In this document: piece after piece, positions 44,246 to 52,601 of the stretch
How the letters are laid out: the number at the start of each line of letters is the position of its first letter
Position numbering within the stretch: position 1 is the stretch's first letter
Assembly (NCBI GenBank): GCA_024372625.1
Contig: CP099606.1
Coordinates: 95,106-159,105 of the forward strand
Length of the DNA: 64,000 nucleotides
Source of the DNA: Comamonadaceae bacterium OTU4NAUVB1
Lineage (GTDB): Bacteria > Pseudomonadota > Gammaproteobacteria > Burkholderiales > Burkholderiaceae_C
Direction: 5' to 3'
Made by a program: the position numbers and the translations under genes
Notes under the pieces: generated by a model
What the model was told of the DNA's origin: nothing
Database searches by the model: none
The model's input: the letters and a program-made list of their open reading frames with translations, nothing else

Positions 44246-45220
44246 ATGAACTTTCGCATTTCCCTTTCAACCGTCGCGCTGGCCGCGCTGTGCGCGCTGC
44301 CCGTGTCCGGCCTGGCCCAGGACGCCTGGCCCAGCAGGCCGATCACCCTCGTCGTCACCTACCCCGCCGGCGGCGCGGCCGACATGCTGGCGCGCCTGGT
44401 GGCGCCCAAGATGGCCGCGACCCTCGGTCAGTCCGTCGTCATCGAGAACCGGGGCGGCGGCGCCGGCCAGATCGGCGCGGCGGTGGTGGCGCGCGCCAAG
44501 CCCGACGGGTACACGCTGATGGTCGACGGCGGTGGCTACGCCATCAATCCGACCCTGTTTCCCAAACTGCCCTACGACACCGCCAAGGCGTTCACGCCGG
44601 TCGGCATCCTGGGCGTGTTTCCGCTGGTGCTGGTGACGACGCCGACCTTCCAGGCGAAATCCGTCAAGGAACTCGTCGCCATGGCCAAGGCCGCGCCGGA
44701 CGCCGTGTCCTACGCGTCGCCGGGCACCGGCTCGACGCAGCACCTGGCCACCGAGCAGTTCCTGCAGCAGGCCAAGGTCCGCATGACGCACGTCCCCTAC
44801 AAGGGCGGGAGCCCGGCGATGGCCGACGTGATGGGTGGCCACGTGCCGGTCTACGTCGCCAACATCGGCTCGTCGCTGGCCAACATCCGCTCGGCCAAGC
44901 TCGCGCCGCTGGCGGTGATGGCCGAGCGCCGTTCGCCGTCGCTGCCCGACGTGCCGACGCTGGCCGAGGCGGGCGTGGCCAACGCCGAAGCCTACGAGTG
45001 GAACGGCATGTTCCTGCCCGCGGGCGTGCCGCCGGCCATCGCCGCGAAGCTGGGCGATGCCCTGCGCGCCGCGCTCGCGGCGCCGGACGTGCGCGAGCGG
45101 ATCGCCAGCGTCGGCGGCGAGGCGTTTCCCGGCGGGCCGGTGGAAATGTCGAAATTCATCGCCCAGCAGACCGCGCGCATGGGCAAGGTGATCCGCGACG
45201 GCAACATCCGGCCGGAGTGA
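44246..45220 (+). CDS. Bug/TctC-family periplasmic substrate-binding protein
   Basis: A 324-residue protein with GGAG before the ATG and a signal peptide (STVALAALCALPVSGLAQ). Bug marks: WPSRPITLVVTYPAGGAADML, SVVIENRGGGAGQIGAAVVA, KPDGYTLMVDGG, YASPGTGSTQHLATEQFL, HVPYKGGSPAMADVMGGHV and SLPDVPTLAEAG. It is the third gene of the plus arm of the C4-acid module, 19 bp before the MFS gene. It would capture the sugar acid in the periplasm; the lack of TctAB nearby suggests that the adjoining MFS carrier, or a distant TctAB pair, does the transport. Confidence 0.92.
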   Translation: MNFRISLSTVALAALCALPVSGLAQDAWPSRPITLVVTYPAGGAADMLARLVAPKMAATLGQSVVIENRGGGAGQIGAAVVARAKPDGYTLMVDGGGYAINPTLFPKLPYDTAKAFTPVGILGVFPLVLVTTPTFQAKSVKELVAMAKAAPDAVSYASPGTGSTQHLATEQFLQQAKVRMTHVPYKGGSPAMADVMGGHVPVYVANIGSSLANIRSAKLAPLAVMAERRSPSLPDVPTLAEAGVANAEAYEWNGMFLPAGVPPAIAAKLGDALRAALAAPDVRERIASVGGEAFPGGPVEMSKFIAQQTARMGKVIRDGNIRPE

Positions 45221-45239
45221 CGACCGCTCGTCCCCGGGC

Positions 45240-46427
45240 ATGACCCGCACCCCTTCGGCAGGCACCACGCTGGCGGCGACCCTGGCGATCCAGGCGCTGG
45301 TGTCCATGGCGGCCCTGACGCTGCCGGTGCTGGCGCCGCTGATCGCCCCACCGCTGGGCCGGCCGGCGTCGATGCTGGCGGGACTCTTCGCGGCGCTGGT
45401 GTTCCTGGGCGCGATGGCCTCGAGCCTGGTCGCCGGTGCCCTGGTGGCGCGGGTGGGCGCCATCCGGGCCAGCCAGTTCGGCTTGGCGCTGTGCGCGTCG
45501 GGCCTCGCCTGCGCCAGCCTTCCCTGGCTGCCGGCGATGGTGGGCGGCGCGTTGCTGATCGGTCTGGGCTACGGACCCATCACGCCAGCGAGTTCGCACC
45601 TGCTCATTCGCACCACGCCGGCGCACCGCCTGTCGCTGATGTTCTCCATCAAGCAGACCGGCGTGCCGGTGGGCGGTCTCATGGCGGGGGCGCTCGCGCC
45701 CGGCCTGGCGCTACTGGCCGGCTGGCAGGCCGCCGTGCTGGCCGTCGCCCTGGCGTGCCTGCTGGTGGCCGCGCTCGCCCAGCCGTTGCGCGCGGCCTTC
45801 GACGGCGACCGCGACCCCGGCGCGCGCCTGCGCGCGGCTCACCTGCTGCGCCCGGTGCGCCTGGTGCTGTCGCAGGGGATCCTCACGCGCCTCGCCCTGT
45901 GCTCCTTCCTGTTCGCGATCGCGCAGGTAGCGCTCACGGCCTTCCTGGTGATCCATCTGCACGAGGGCCTGGGCGTCGACCTGGTCGCGGCCGGCCTGCT
46001 GCTGTCCATCGCGCAGGGCGCCGGCGTGATCGGCCGCATCGCCTGGGGCTGGGTGGCCGACGCCGGGCTCGGTCCGCGCCGCACCCTGACCCTGCTGGCC
46101 GCGCTGATGGCCGCATCGGCCCTGGCCACCGCGGCCCTGCCGGTCGGCGCTCCCATGGCCGTGACGGTCGCGGTGCTGCTGGCCTTCGGCGCCAGCGCGG
46201 TCGGCTGGAACGGCGTCTATCTGGCGGAGGTCGCCCGCCGGTCGCCCGCCGGCCTGGCGGGTGTCGCCACCGGCGGCGTGCTGGTGTTCACGTTCTTCGG
46301 CAACGTTGTGGGACCGCTGCTGTTCGGCGCGCTGGCGGGTCTCGCCGGCGGCTTTCAGGTGGCCTACGCGCTGCTGTCGCTGCCGCTGGCCGCCGCTGGC
46401 CTGCTGCTCCACCGCATGCGCACCTGA
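45240..46427 (+). CDS. MFS transporter
   Basis: A 395-residue inner-membrane carrier with about twelve hydrophobic helices in two halves, split by a cytoplasmic loop near residues 175-200 (QPLRAAFDGDRDPGARL). The loop between helices 2 and 3 has GALVARVGAIRASQFG, an MFS motif A region. No peptide marks a subfamily, though the shape fits metabolite:H+ symporters of the CynX/NimT or UhpT-like groups. Its position directly after the Bug protein suggests uptake of the C4 sugar acid or export of a product. Confidence 0.85.
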   Translation: MTRTPSAGTTLAATLAIQALVSMAALTLPVLAPLIAPPLGRPASMLAGLFAALVFLGAMASSLVAGALVARVGAIRASQFGLALCASGLACASLPWLPAMVGGALLIGLGYGPITPASSHLLIRTTPAHRLSLMFSIKQTGVPVGGLMAGALAPGLALLAGWQAAVLAVALACLLVAALAQPLRAAFDGDRDPGARLRAAHLLRPVRLVLSQGILTRLALCSFLFAIAQVALTAFLVIHLHEGLGVDLVAAGLLLSIAQGAGVIGRIAWGWVADAGLGPRRTLTLLAALMAASALATAALPVGAPMAVTVAVLLAFGASAVGWNGVYLAEVARRSPAGLAGVATGGVLVFTFFGNVVGPLLFGALAGLAGGFQVAYALLSLPLAAAGLLLHRMRT

Positions 46428-46504
46428 TCGCCGCGCGCCCGAGGGCGCCCTCGCCCCGCCGCGACCGGCCCGGCGCAGGGCACGCCGATTGCCACGACCC
46501 GGGC

Positions 46505-46942
46505 ATGACCGACACCACACTCCATGCACCCGGGACGGCCCGACGTTCCCTCCATCCGTTTCGCGCGCTCCTTCTGGCGGGCAGCGTCCCCTTGTTCGCG
46601 GGGGTCCTCCTGAGCGACATCGCCTATGCCGACACCGCCCAGGTCCAGTGGAAGAACTTCGCGTCGTGGCTCAACGCCGGGGCGCTCCTGCTGGGCGGGC
46701 TGGCGCTGCTCTGGTCGGTGGTCGCGCTGATCGGCGCCGCTCGCAGACACCGGCGGTCCGTGCTCGCGAGCATGCTGCTGCTGGTCGGGTGGGCGTTCGG
46801 CTTCGTGAATTCGCTCGTGCACGCCAAGGACGCGGCGGCGACGCTGCCCGAAGGCCTGATGCTCGCGGTGCTGGTCTTCGCGCTCGTCGCGGTGGCGAGC
46901 GTGCTCGAACTCGCCACCGGTGGCCCGGAGGTGCGGACATGA
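46505..46942 (+). CDS. DUF2231-like membrane protein
   Basis: A 145-residue protein with four hydrophobic helices (FRALLLAGSVPLFAGVLL, WLNAGALLLGGLALLWSVV, VLASMLLLVGWAFGFVNSL, GLMLAVLVFALVAVASVL) and the typical first-loop sequence SDIAYADTAQVQWKNFASWL. The ATG at 46505 fits the family start. Its stop overlaps the ATG of the sorbosone-dehydrogenase-like gene (ATGA), so the pair is translated together. DUF2231 proteins often accompany periplasmic PQQ-type or cytochrome-linked dehydrogenases and may act as membrane partners. Confidence 0.8.
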   Translation: MTDTTLHAPGTARRSLHPFRALLLAGSVPLFAGVLLSDIAYADTAQVQWKNFASWLNAGALLLGGLALLWSVVALIGAARRHRRSVLASMLLLVGWAFGFVNSLVHAKDAAATLPEGLMLAVLVFALVAVASVLELATGGPEVRT

Positions 46943-48432
46943 AGGCGCCGACCCGCTCGATCCTCGCGCTGGTTCCACTGGCGCTCCTGGTCGCCTGCAC
47001 GGGCAGCGCGGACGCTCCCGTCTACGGCGCCCAGCCACCGCTGCCCGAGCCGCAGCGCGGGCTGCTGCCCTCGATGAAGATCGCCGAGCCGGCGCTCTGG
47101 GGCGAGCGCCGCCCGCAGGTGCCCGAGGGCTACCGCATCACCGCCGTCGCCACCGACCTGCAGATCCCGCGCCAGACGCTGGTCCTGCCCAACGGCGACA
47201 TCCTGATCGCCGAGGGGCGTGGCGGCGGCGCACCCGCGCTGACGCCCAAGGACGTGATCGCCGGCGTCATCAAGGCGCGCGGCACCAGCCCGGTGAAGGG
47301 CGGCAACCCACTCACGCTGCTGCGCGACGCCGACGGCGACGGTGTCTACGAGTCGCGGACGATCTTCGCGAAGGACCTCAACGCGCCGTACGGCCTCGCG
47401 CTGGTCGGCAACCGGCTCTACGTGGCCAATCAGGACGCCCTGGTGCGCTTCGACTACGAGCCGGGCCAGTTCACGGCCGCCGCCGCGCCGGTCAAGGTCA
47501 CCGACCTGCCGGCCGCGATCAACCACCACTGGACCAAATCGCTCGCCGCGAGCGCCGACGGCCGGTTCCTCTACGTGGGCATCGGCTCCAACAGCAACAT
47601 CACCGAGCGCGGCATGCTGGCCGAGGTGGACCGTGCGATGGTCTGGGAGGTCGACGCCGCGACCGGCGCGCACCGCCCGTATGCGACGGGCCTGCGCAAC
47701 CCCACGGCGCTGACCCTCCAGCCCGGATCGGGACGGCTGTGGGCGGCCGTCAACGAACGCGACGAGATCGGGCCGAACCTGGTGCCCGACTACGTCACGT
47801 CGGTGCGGGAGAACGGCTTCTACGGCTGGCCGTTCAGCTACTGGGGCCAGAACGCCGACACGCGCGTGCGCCCGCAGGACCCGGCCAAGGTCGCCGCGGC
47901 CCTCCGACCCGATTACGGGCTCGGATCGCACGTCGCCACCCTCGGCCTCGCGTTCTCGACGCCGGCGATGGGCGCGCGCTTCGCGGACGGCCTTTTCGTC
48001 GGCGAGCACGGCAGCTGGAACCGCGATCCACCGAGCGGCTATCGCGTGGTCTTCGTGCCCTTCCGCGACGGCCAGCCGGCCGGCGATCCGGTGGACGTGG
48101 TGACCGGCTTCTTCGGCGACGACGGGAAGACGCGTGGCCGGCCGGTGGGGGTGACGGTCGATCCACGCGGTGCGCTCCTGGTCGCGGACGACCTCTCGAA
48201 CACGCTCTGGCGCGTGACGCCGGCGGGTCGGCCGGCGGGAGAAGGCCGGGGTGCGGCCACCCCGGTGGCGCCCGGGGAAACGAACCGCGCGTCCGGCGAA
48301 GCCGCCGATACGGGCTCGCGCAGCGCGAGCGGCGGACCCGACGCGAGCGGCGGGCGCGGCACGGACGGCACCACGGGAACGCCCGGCGGCCCGGGTGGCA
48401 CGACCGCGCCGGGCACGGCGCCAGCGCGCTGA
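46939..48432 (+). CDS. L-sorbosone dehydrogenase/GDH-type beta-propeller lipoprotein
   Basis: A 497-residue lipoprotein: signal peptide ending LLVACTGS (Cys about 20), then a six-bladed PQQ-sugar-dehydrogenase-like propeller. Visible marks are VPEGYRITAVATDLQIPRQT, LPNGDILIAEGRGGG, LNAPYGLALVGNRLYVAN, ATGLRNPTALTLQPGSGRLW, VNERDEIGPNLVPDYVTSV, GFYGWPFSYWGQN and EHGSWNRDPPSGYRVV. The last 65 residues are a disordered Gly-Ala-Thr-rich tail not usual for the family. It would oxidise an aldose or sorbosone-like sugar in the periplasm, passing electrons through the overlapping DUF2231 partner or a cytochrome. Substrate unproven. Confidence 0.85.
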   Translation: MKAPTRSILALVPLALLVACTGSADAPVYGAQPPLPEPQRGLLPSMKIAEPALWGERRPQVPEGYRITAVATDLQIPRQTLVLPNGDILIAEGRGGGAPALTPKDVIAGVIKARGTSPVKGGNPLTLLRDADGDGVYESRTIFAKDLNAPYGLALVGNRLYVANQDALVRFDYEPGQFTAAAAPVKVTDLPAAINHHWTKSLAASADGRFLYVGIGSNSNITERGMLAEVDRAMVWEVDAATGAHRPYATGLRNPTALTLQPGSGRLWAAVNERDEIGPNLVPDYVTSVRENGFYGWPFSYWGQNADTRVRPQDPAKVAAALRPDYGLGSHVATLGLAFSTPAMGARFADGLFVGEHGSWNRDPPSGYRVVFVPFRDGQPAGDPVDVVTGFFGDDGKTRGRPVGVTVDPRGALLVADDLSNTLWRVTPAGRPAGEGRGAATPVAPGETNRASGEAADTGSRSASGGPDASGGRGTDGTTGTPGGPGGTTAPGTAPAR

Positions 48433-48440
48433 TCGGCGTT

Positions 48441-48459
48441 TGCGGCAAAGGCTGCCGCA
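48441..48459. terminator. possible bidirectional terminator hairpin
   Basis: A perfect 7-bp stem, TGCGGCA and TGCCGCA, with a 5-nt loop lies in the 115-bp gap between two convergent genes. There is no T-tract on either side, so it is a weak candidate for an intrinsic terminator. Confidence 0.4.
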
Positions 48460-48547
48460 GGAATCTCCATGGAGCGATGGCCGCCGGCCCATGCGGGCGG
48501 TGCTCCGGAGCCGCCCGTGCCCGCACCCGCGCCCGAACCTGTCTTCG

Positions 48548-49537
48548 CTATTGCGCCGTGGCGCCGGATCGCCGCACGGCTTCGCCCCACTTCACGATCT
48601 CGGTCTGGATGAATCGATCGAACGCCGCGCCGGTGGACGGCGAGGCGATCGAGCCGCGATCGGCGATGAAGCGCACCATCGACTCGGATTCGAGGATCTC
48701 GCCCACTTCCCGCTGCAGCCGCGCCACGACCTCGGGCGGTGTGCGCGCCGGGGCCATCAGGCCCAGCCAGCCCACGCCTTCGAACCCGGCCAGGGCGGGC
48801 ACGCCTGTCTCGCGCAGGGTGGGCACCGCGGGCAACTGCGTCGAGCGCTCCACGGAAGTCACGGCCAACGGCACGGCGCGCCCGCTCTGGATGAGCGGCA
48901 GCGCGGCGGTCACCGAGTCGACCATCAGCTGCACCTGGCCGGCCATGAAATCGGCCTGCGCCGGACCGCTGCCACGATAGGGAATGTGGGTGATGAAGGT
49001 GCCGGTGGCCGCCTTGAACATCTCCGCCGACAGGTGCTGCGTGCCGCCCACCCCGGCGCTGGCGTAGTTGAGGACGCCCGGTCGCGCCTTGGCGCGCCGG
49101 ATCAGTTCCGGGACCGACGTGATCCCGGAGGCCGGCGTCGCCAGGAAGACCAGCGGCATCTTGGCGATGAGCGTGATGCCGGTCAGTTCGCGCTGGAGGT
49201 CGTAAGGCAGGGTCTTGTAGAGCGTGTGGTTCACGGCCATGGCGCTGCCGGCGACCAGCAGGGTGTAGCCGTCCGCGGGCGCATGCGCCACCAGTTCGGT
49301 GCCGATGTTGCTGCCCGCGCCACCCTTGTTGTCCACGATCGCCGGTTGCCCCAGGCGCTTGCCGAGTTGCTCGGCCAGGGCGCGCGCGAAGATGTCGGTG
49401 GCCTGTCCCGGCGGAAAAGGCACCACCAGCCGGACCGGCCGTTCGGGCCAGGTTCCGGCCGATGCGATCTGGCTCCAGACGGTGCACAGCGCCGCGACCG
49501 CGAACGCGAAATTGCGCAGCAAGGCATGTCGTTTCAT
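48548..49537 (-). CDS. Bug/TctC-family periplasmic substrate-binding protein
   Basis: A 329-residue protein with signal peptide ([20 protein letters not shown]). Bug marks: [68 protein letters not shown] and [13 protein letters not shown]. It lies 236 bp after the RraA-like gene on the same strand and may be the last gene of that unit or separate. It is one of six Bug genes in 64 kb. Confidence 0.92.
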   Translation of the reverse strand: MKRHALLRNFAFAVAALCTVWSQIASAGTWPERPVRLVVPFPPGQATDIFARALAEQLGKRLGQPAIVDNKGGAGSNIGTELVAHAPADGYTLLVAGSAMAVNHTLYKTLPYDLQRELTGITLIAKMPLVFLATPASGITSVPELIRRAKARPGVLNYASAGVGGTQHLSAEMFKAATGTFITHIPYRGSGPAQADFMAGQVQLMVDSVTAALPLIQSGRAVPLAVTSVERSTQLPAVPTLRETGVPALAGFEGVGWLGLMAPARTPPEVVARLQREVGEILESESMVRFIADRGSIASPSTGAAFDRFIQTEIVKWGEAVRRSGATAQ

Positions 49538-49773
49538 TGCTTGGTTCCCGAGGCTGTCTGCCTGCCGATGGAGGACGAAATGGAGAACGGCATTCTCGGG
49601 TCGATCGACGCGCAGGCCGAACGCTGGCCACGCATCGGCATGCCGACCGGGCCGCGTGTCTTCAACGACCAGGACCCGAAGGTCGATTCACGCGCTGGGC
49701 AAAGGGTCGTGTCGAAAGTCGGCCGGTCACGCTGTCGATCCAAATGAATGAGGCCTTTCTCGAGTCCCGTGCT

Positions 49774-50478
49774 TCAGACCGGCAGCCCCTTCGCCCTCAG
49801 AACCGCATCGAATCTCTCCGGGTCCGAATTGCCCGCCAGATTCGTCGCTCGGATGCCTGCTTCGCGCTCCAGATGACGCACCGCCCGCTCCAGCACCGAC
49901 TCGGCCTCTGCCGCCGGGATGGCGATCACGCCATCCGCATCTCCGAGCATCAGGTCTCCCGGCAGGACCGCCAGTCCTGCACAGGCCACCGCCACGTTGA
50001 TCTCTCCAGGCCCCTCCTTGCTGGGTCCGCGATGCGTATGCCCACGCGCGAAAACCGGCAGTCCGCCCTCGGCCCATTCCAGCCGGTCACGCAGCGCCCC
50101 ATCGATGACCAGCCCGCCGAGCTTGCGCACCAGACACGTCGTGCGCATGAGGCCGCCGATCAGCGCCTGCGTCAGGTCGCCACCGCCGTCGATGACGAGC
50201 ACGTCACCGGGCCGGACCATCATCAGCGCCTTGTGAATCATCAGGTTGTCGCCGGGTCGGACGCGCACCGTCACGGCCTGACCGCAGAGCACGGTGTCGA
50301 GCCTGCCGTGGTAGCCGGTGAGCCCGACGGCGCCGACGCTGCGGCCCATGCAGTCACCGGCAACCGCCACGGGGATGCTCCGGAACGCTTCGATCAGCGC
50401 GTTCGGCAGATCGGCAGCACGGGCATTGATGCGGTAGCCGGGTGGCCATGCGGCCGAAGCGGGTGGATGGTTGCTCAT
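49774..50478 (-). CDS. RraA-fold protein (HMG/CHA aldolase-like)
   Basis: A 234-residue protein of the RraA/dimethylmenaquinone-methyltransferase family. It has VAVAGDCMGRSVGAVGL, then RPGDNLMIHKALMMVRPGDVLVIDGGGD, LGGLVIDGALRDR (the D-G-x-x-R-D signature of the aldolase group that binds pyruvate and Mg2+), and MLGDADGVIAIPA. In such clusters the enzyme is usually a class II 4-hydroxy-4-methyl-2-oxoglutarate-type aldolase or oxaloacetate decarboxylase, not an RNase E inhibitor. Its ATG overlaps the hydroxyacid dehydrogenase stop by 4 bp. Together with the Bug gene it points to use of an imported hydroxy or keto acid. Confidence 0.85.
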   Translation of the reverse strand: MSNHPPASAAWPPGYRINARAADLPNALIEAFRSIPVAVAGDCMGRSVGAVGLTGYHGRLDTVLCGQAVTVRVRPGDNLMIHKALMMVRPGDVLVIDGGGDLTQALIGGLMRTTCLVRKLGGLVIDGALRDRLEWAEGGLPVFARGHTHRGPSKEGPGEINVAVACAGLAVLPGDLMLGDADGVIAIPAAEAESVLERAVRHLEREAGIRATNLAGNSDPERFDAVLRAKGLPV

Positions 50479-51503
50479 GGGGTTTCACCGGTTGAAGCGA
50501 TGGAAAAGTGGTCGAGGCCGGGCGACGAGGACATCCGGTCCGCGTTGACACAGGTCGACGGGTCAAGTTCGCCGCGCTGCAGAAAAGCCAGCACGGTGCG
50601 CGCCGCGCCCAGCGCCATCGCGTCGAGTGCAGCGGGCGTCGAGCCGCCGACATGCGGCGTCAGAACCACATTCGGCAGCAGAAGCAGCGGATGGTCCGGC
50701 GGAAGCGGCTCGACCGACATCGTGTCGAGCCCGGCGGCACGCAGGCGGCCGCTGCGCAGCGCGGCGATCAGCGCGATCTCGTCGACGACCTCGCCCCGCG
50801 CGGTGTTGATCAGGATGGCGCCTCGTGGCATGCGGGCGATGCGTGCGGCGTCCATCAGGCCGCGCGTCGCGTCCGTCAGCGGCACGTGCAGGCTGAGCAC
50901 GTCGGCGAGTTCGACGACCGCATCGACGGACGACAACCGGCGCACGCCCTCCAACGCGGCCGGAAGCGTCGTCACCGAGGGATCGAAAGCCACGACCGGC
51001 ATGCCGAGCGCCAGCGCGACGGCGGCCACGCGCTGCCCCACCGCGCCGAGGCCGACCAGCCCGAGCGTGCGGCCGTGCAGTTCCAGCCCGTCCTGGGCAC
51101 GCGACCAGCGACCCGCGCGCAGTTCGGCGTCCAGCCAGGCGAGGCGACGGGCGGCGGCGAACATCAGCCCGAGCGTCATTTCGCAGACCGATTGCGCATT
51201 GGCACCCGGCGTCACGCACACCGGAATGCCACGCTCCGTCGCGGCGGCCACGTCGATATTGGGCACGCCGACACCGTGCTTGCAGACGATGCGCAGCGTC
51301 GGGCAGGCCGCCATGTGCCGCGCCGTGAGCGGCACGGTGCGAGAGATGACCGCGTCCACCGGCTCGGCCGACATGACATCGCCGACGACCCCGTCAGCGC
51401 TGCCGGAGGGCAGGTAGAGCACACGGCAGCCGGCGTCGCTCAACAACCGCGCGCCCGGCGCGGCCAGCGTCGCAGCGGTGACCAGGACGGTGAATTCGCG
51501 CAT
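50475..51503 (-). CDS. D-2-hydroxyacid dehydrogenase
   Basis: A 342-residue NAD-dependent dehydrogenase of the SerA/D-isomer group: VCKHGVGVPNIDVAAATERG, VCVTPGANAQSVCEMTLGLM, the dinucleotide motif LGLVGLGAVGQRVAAVA, INTARGEVVDE with the catalytic Arg, Glu in DTMSVEPLPPDHP, and His in LTPHVGGSTPAAL. It starts 6 bp after the Bug gene stop and overlaps the RraA-like gene by ATGA, so Bug, dehydrogenase and RraA form one unit. It would interconvert the imported hydroxy acid and its 2-oxo form before aldol cleavage. Confidence 0.9.
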   Translation of the reverse strand: MREFTVLVTAATLAAPGARLLSDAGCRVLYLPSGSADGVVGDVMSAEPVDAVISRTVPLTARHMAACPTLRIVCKHGVGVPNIDVAAATERGIPVCVTPGANAQSVCEMTLGLMFAAARRLAWLDAELRAGRWSRAQDGLELHGRTLGLVGLGAVGQRVAAVALALGMPVVAFDPSVTTLPAALEGVRRLSSVDAVVELADVLSLHVPLTDATRGLMDAARIARMPRGAILINTARGEVVDEIALIAALRSGRLRAAGLDTMSVEPLPPDHPLLLLPNVVLTPHVGGSTPAALDAMALGAARTVLAFLQRGELDPSTCVNADRMSSSPGLDHFSIASTGETP

Positions 51504-51509
51504 CGCCCG

Positions 51510-52508
51510 TCAGTCCAGCTGGATGTTGGCCTGGCGCACCACATCGCCCCAGGTCTTGTGTTCCCTGGCGATGAGTTCACCGAACTGCGTGCTGGTGCGG
51601 CCCGTGGCTGCCGTGCTGCCCTCGTTGGCGAACTTCTCCAGCACGTCAGGCCGCGCCAGCACCTTGCTCACCTCGGCATGCATGCGCTCCACGAGGGCCG
51701 GCGGCGTGCCGGCCGGCGCCACGACACCCGACCACGTCTGTGCGTCGAACGCGGGAAAGCCCGATTCGGCCAGGGTCGGCACGTCGCCCAGTGCCGGCAG
51801 CCGTGCCGGCGAAGTCACCGCGAGCGCCCGCAGGCTGCCGCCCTTGACCTGACCGAGCACCGAGACCGAATTGCCGATGTAGAAATCCACATGGCCGGAA
51901 CGCAGGTCGTTCACCGCGGGGCCAGCGCCCTTGTACGGCACGTTCAACAGCGCGATGCCGCCACGGCGTTCCAGCAATTCGATGGCGAGATGGCCGACCG
52001 TGCCATTGCCAGCGAAAGCGACGCGCATCGGATCGGGCCGCTTCTTGGCGGCGGCGACCAGGTCGGCCATCGTCCTGAACGGCGAGTCCGCCTTCACCGT
52101 GACGACCATCGGTTGCGACGCCACCAACGCGACCGGCACCAGGTCCTTGAGCGGGTCGAAAGGCATCTTGGCGTAGAGCGACGGGTTGATCGCCATGTTG
52201 GCGGTCTGTCCGATGCCGAAGGTGTAGCCGTCGGCCGGTGCGCGGGCCACGGCATCGAGGCCGATGTTGCCGGCAGCACCCGCACGGTTTTCGACGACCA
52301 CGACCCATCCACTCTGCACCGTGAGCTTTTCGGCCACCAGACGGCCGAGGAAGTCGGCGCTGCCTCCGGGCGGGAACGGCACGATGAGGCGGATCGGGCG
52401 TTGCGGCCACGCGGCCGGCTGGGCCGAAACCGTGCTCGCAGTCACCCACGCAAGGGTGGATGCAGCCAGCGCGGTGGTCACGCGGGCGAGAAGGCGTCGT
52501 CGAATCAT
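51510..52508 (-). CDS. Bug/TctC-family periplasmic substrate-binding protein
   Basis: A 332-residue protein; the ATG at 52508 with AGGAG upstream is chosen over an earlier in-frame ATG at 52544. Signal peptide: RVTTALAASTLAWVTASTVS, cleaved near SAQPAAW. Bug marks: WPQRPIRLIVPFPPGGSADF, WVVVVENRAGAAGNIGLDAV, ADGYTFGIG, NVPYKGAGPAVNDLRSGHV and PALGDVPTLAESG. It is the first gene of the Bug-dehydrogenase-RraA unit and divergent from a LysR regulator, which probably controls it. Confidence 0.93.
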   Translation of the reverse strand: MIRRRLLARVTTALAASTLAWVTASTVSAQPAAWPQRPIRLIVPFPPGGSADFLGRLVAEKLTVQSGWVVVVENRAGAAGNIGLDAVARAPADGYTFGIGQTANMAINPSLYAKMPFDPLKDLVPVALVASQPMVVTVKADSPFRTMADLVAAAKKRPDPMRVAFAGNGTVGHLAIELLERRGGIALLNVPYKGAGPAVNDLRSGHVDFYIGNSVSVLGQVKGGSLRALAVTSPARLPALGDVPTLAESGFPAFDAQTWSGVVAPAGTPPALVERMHAEVSKVLARPDVLEKFANEGSTAATGRTSTQFGELIAREHKTWGDVVRQANIQLD

Positions 52509-52546
52509 GGTTGTCTCCTGAAGATTTGCCGGCGATCTTCTCAACC

Positions 52547-52579
52547 TTGATTCATTCGGTCCATTTGATTAAATTGATT
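52547..52579. promoter_or_regulatory. TTGATT repeats in the LysR-Bug divergent promoter
   Basis: TTGATT occurs at 52547-52552, 52565-52570 and 52574-52579, with starts 18 and 9 bp apart, in the 93-bp AT-rich gap between the divergent Bug and LysR genes. It is a candidate LysR binding region; the exact site is not certain. Confidence 0.45.
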
Positions 52580-52601
52580 CAACCATTTCTTTAGGTTATG
52601 A

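Noticed and set aside
49774..50478. RNase E inhibitor RraA
   Set aside because: The aldolase-type D-G-x-x-R-D signature and the operon with a hydroxyacid dehydrogenase and Bug gene fit a catabolic aldolase instead.
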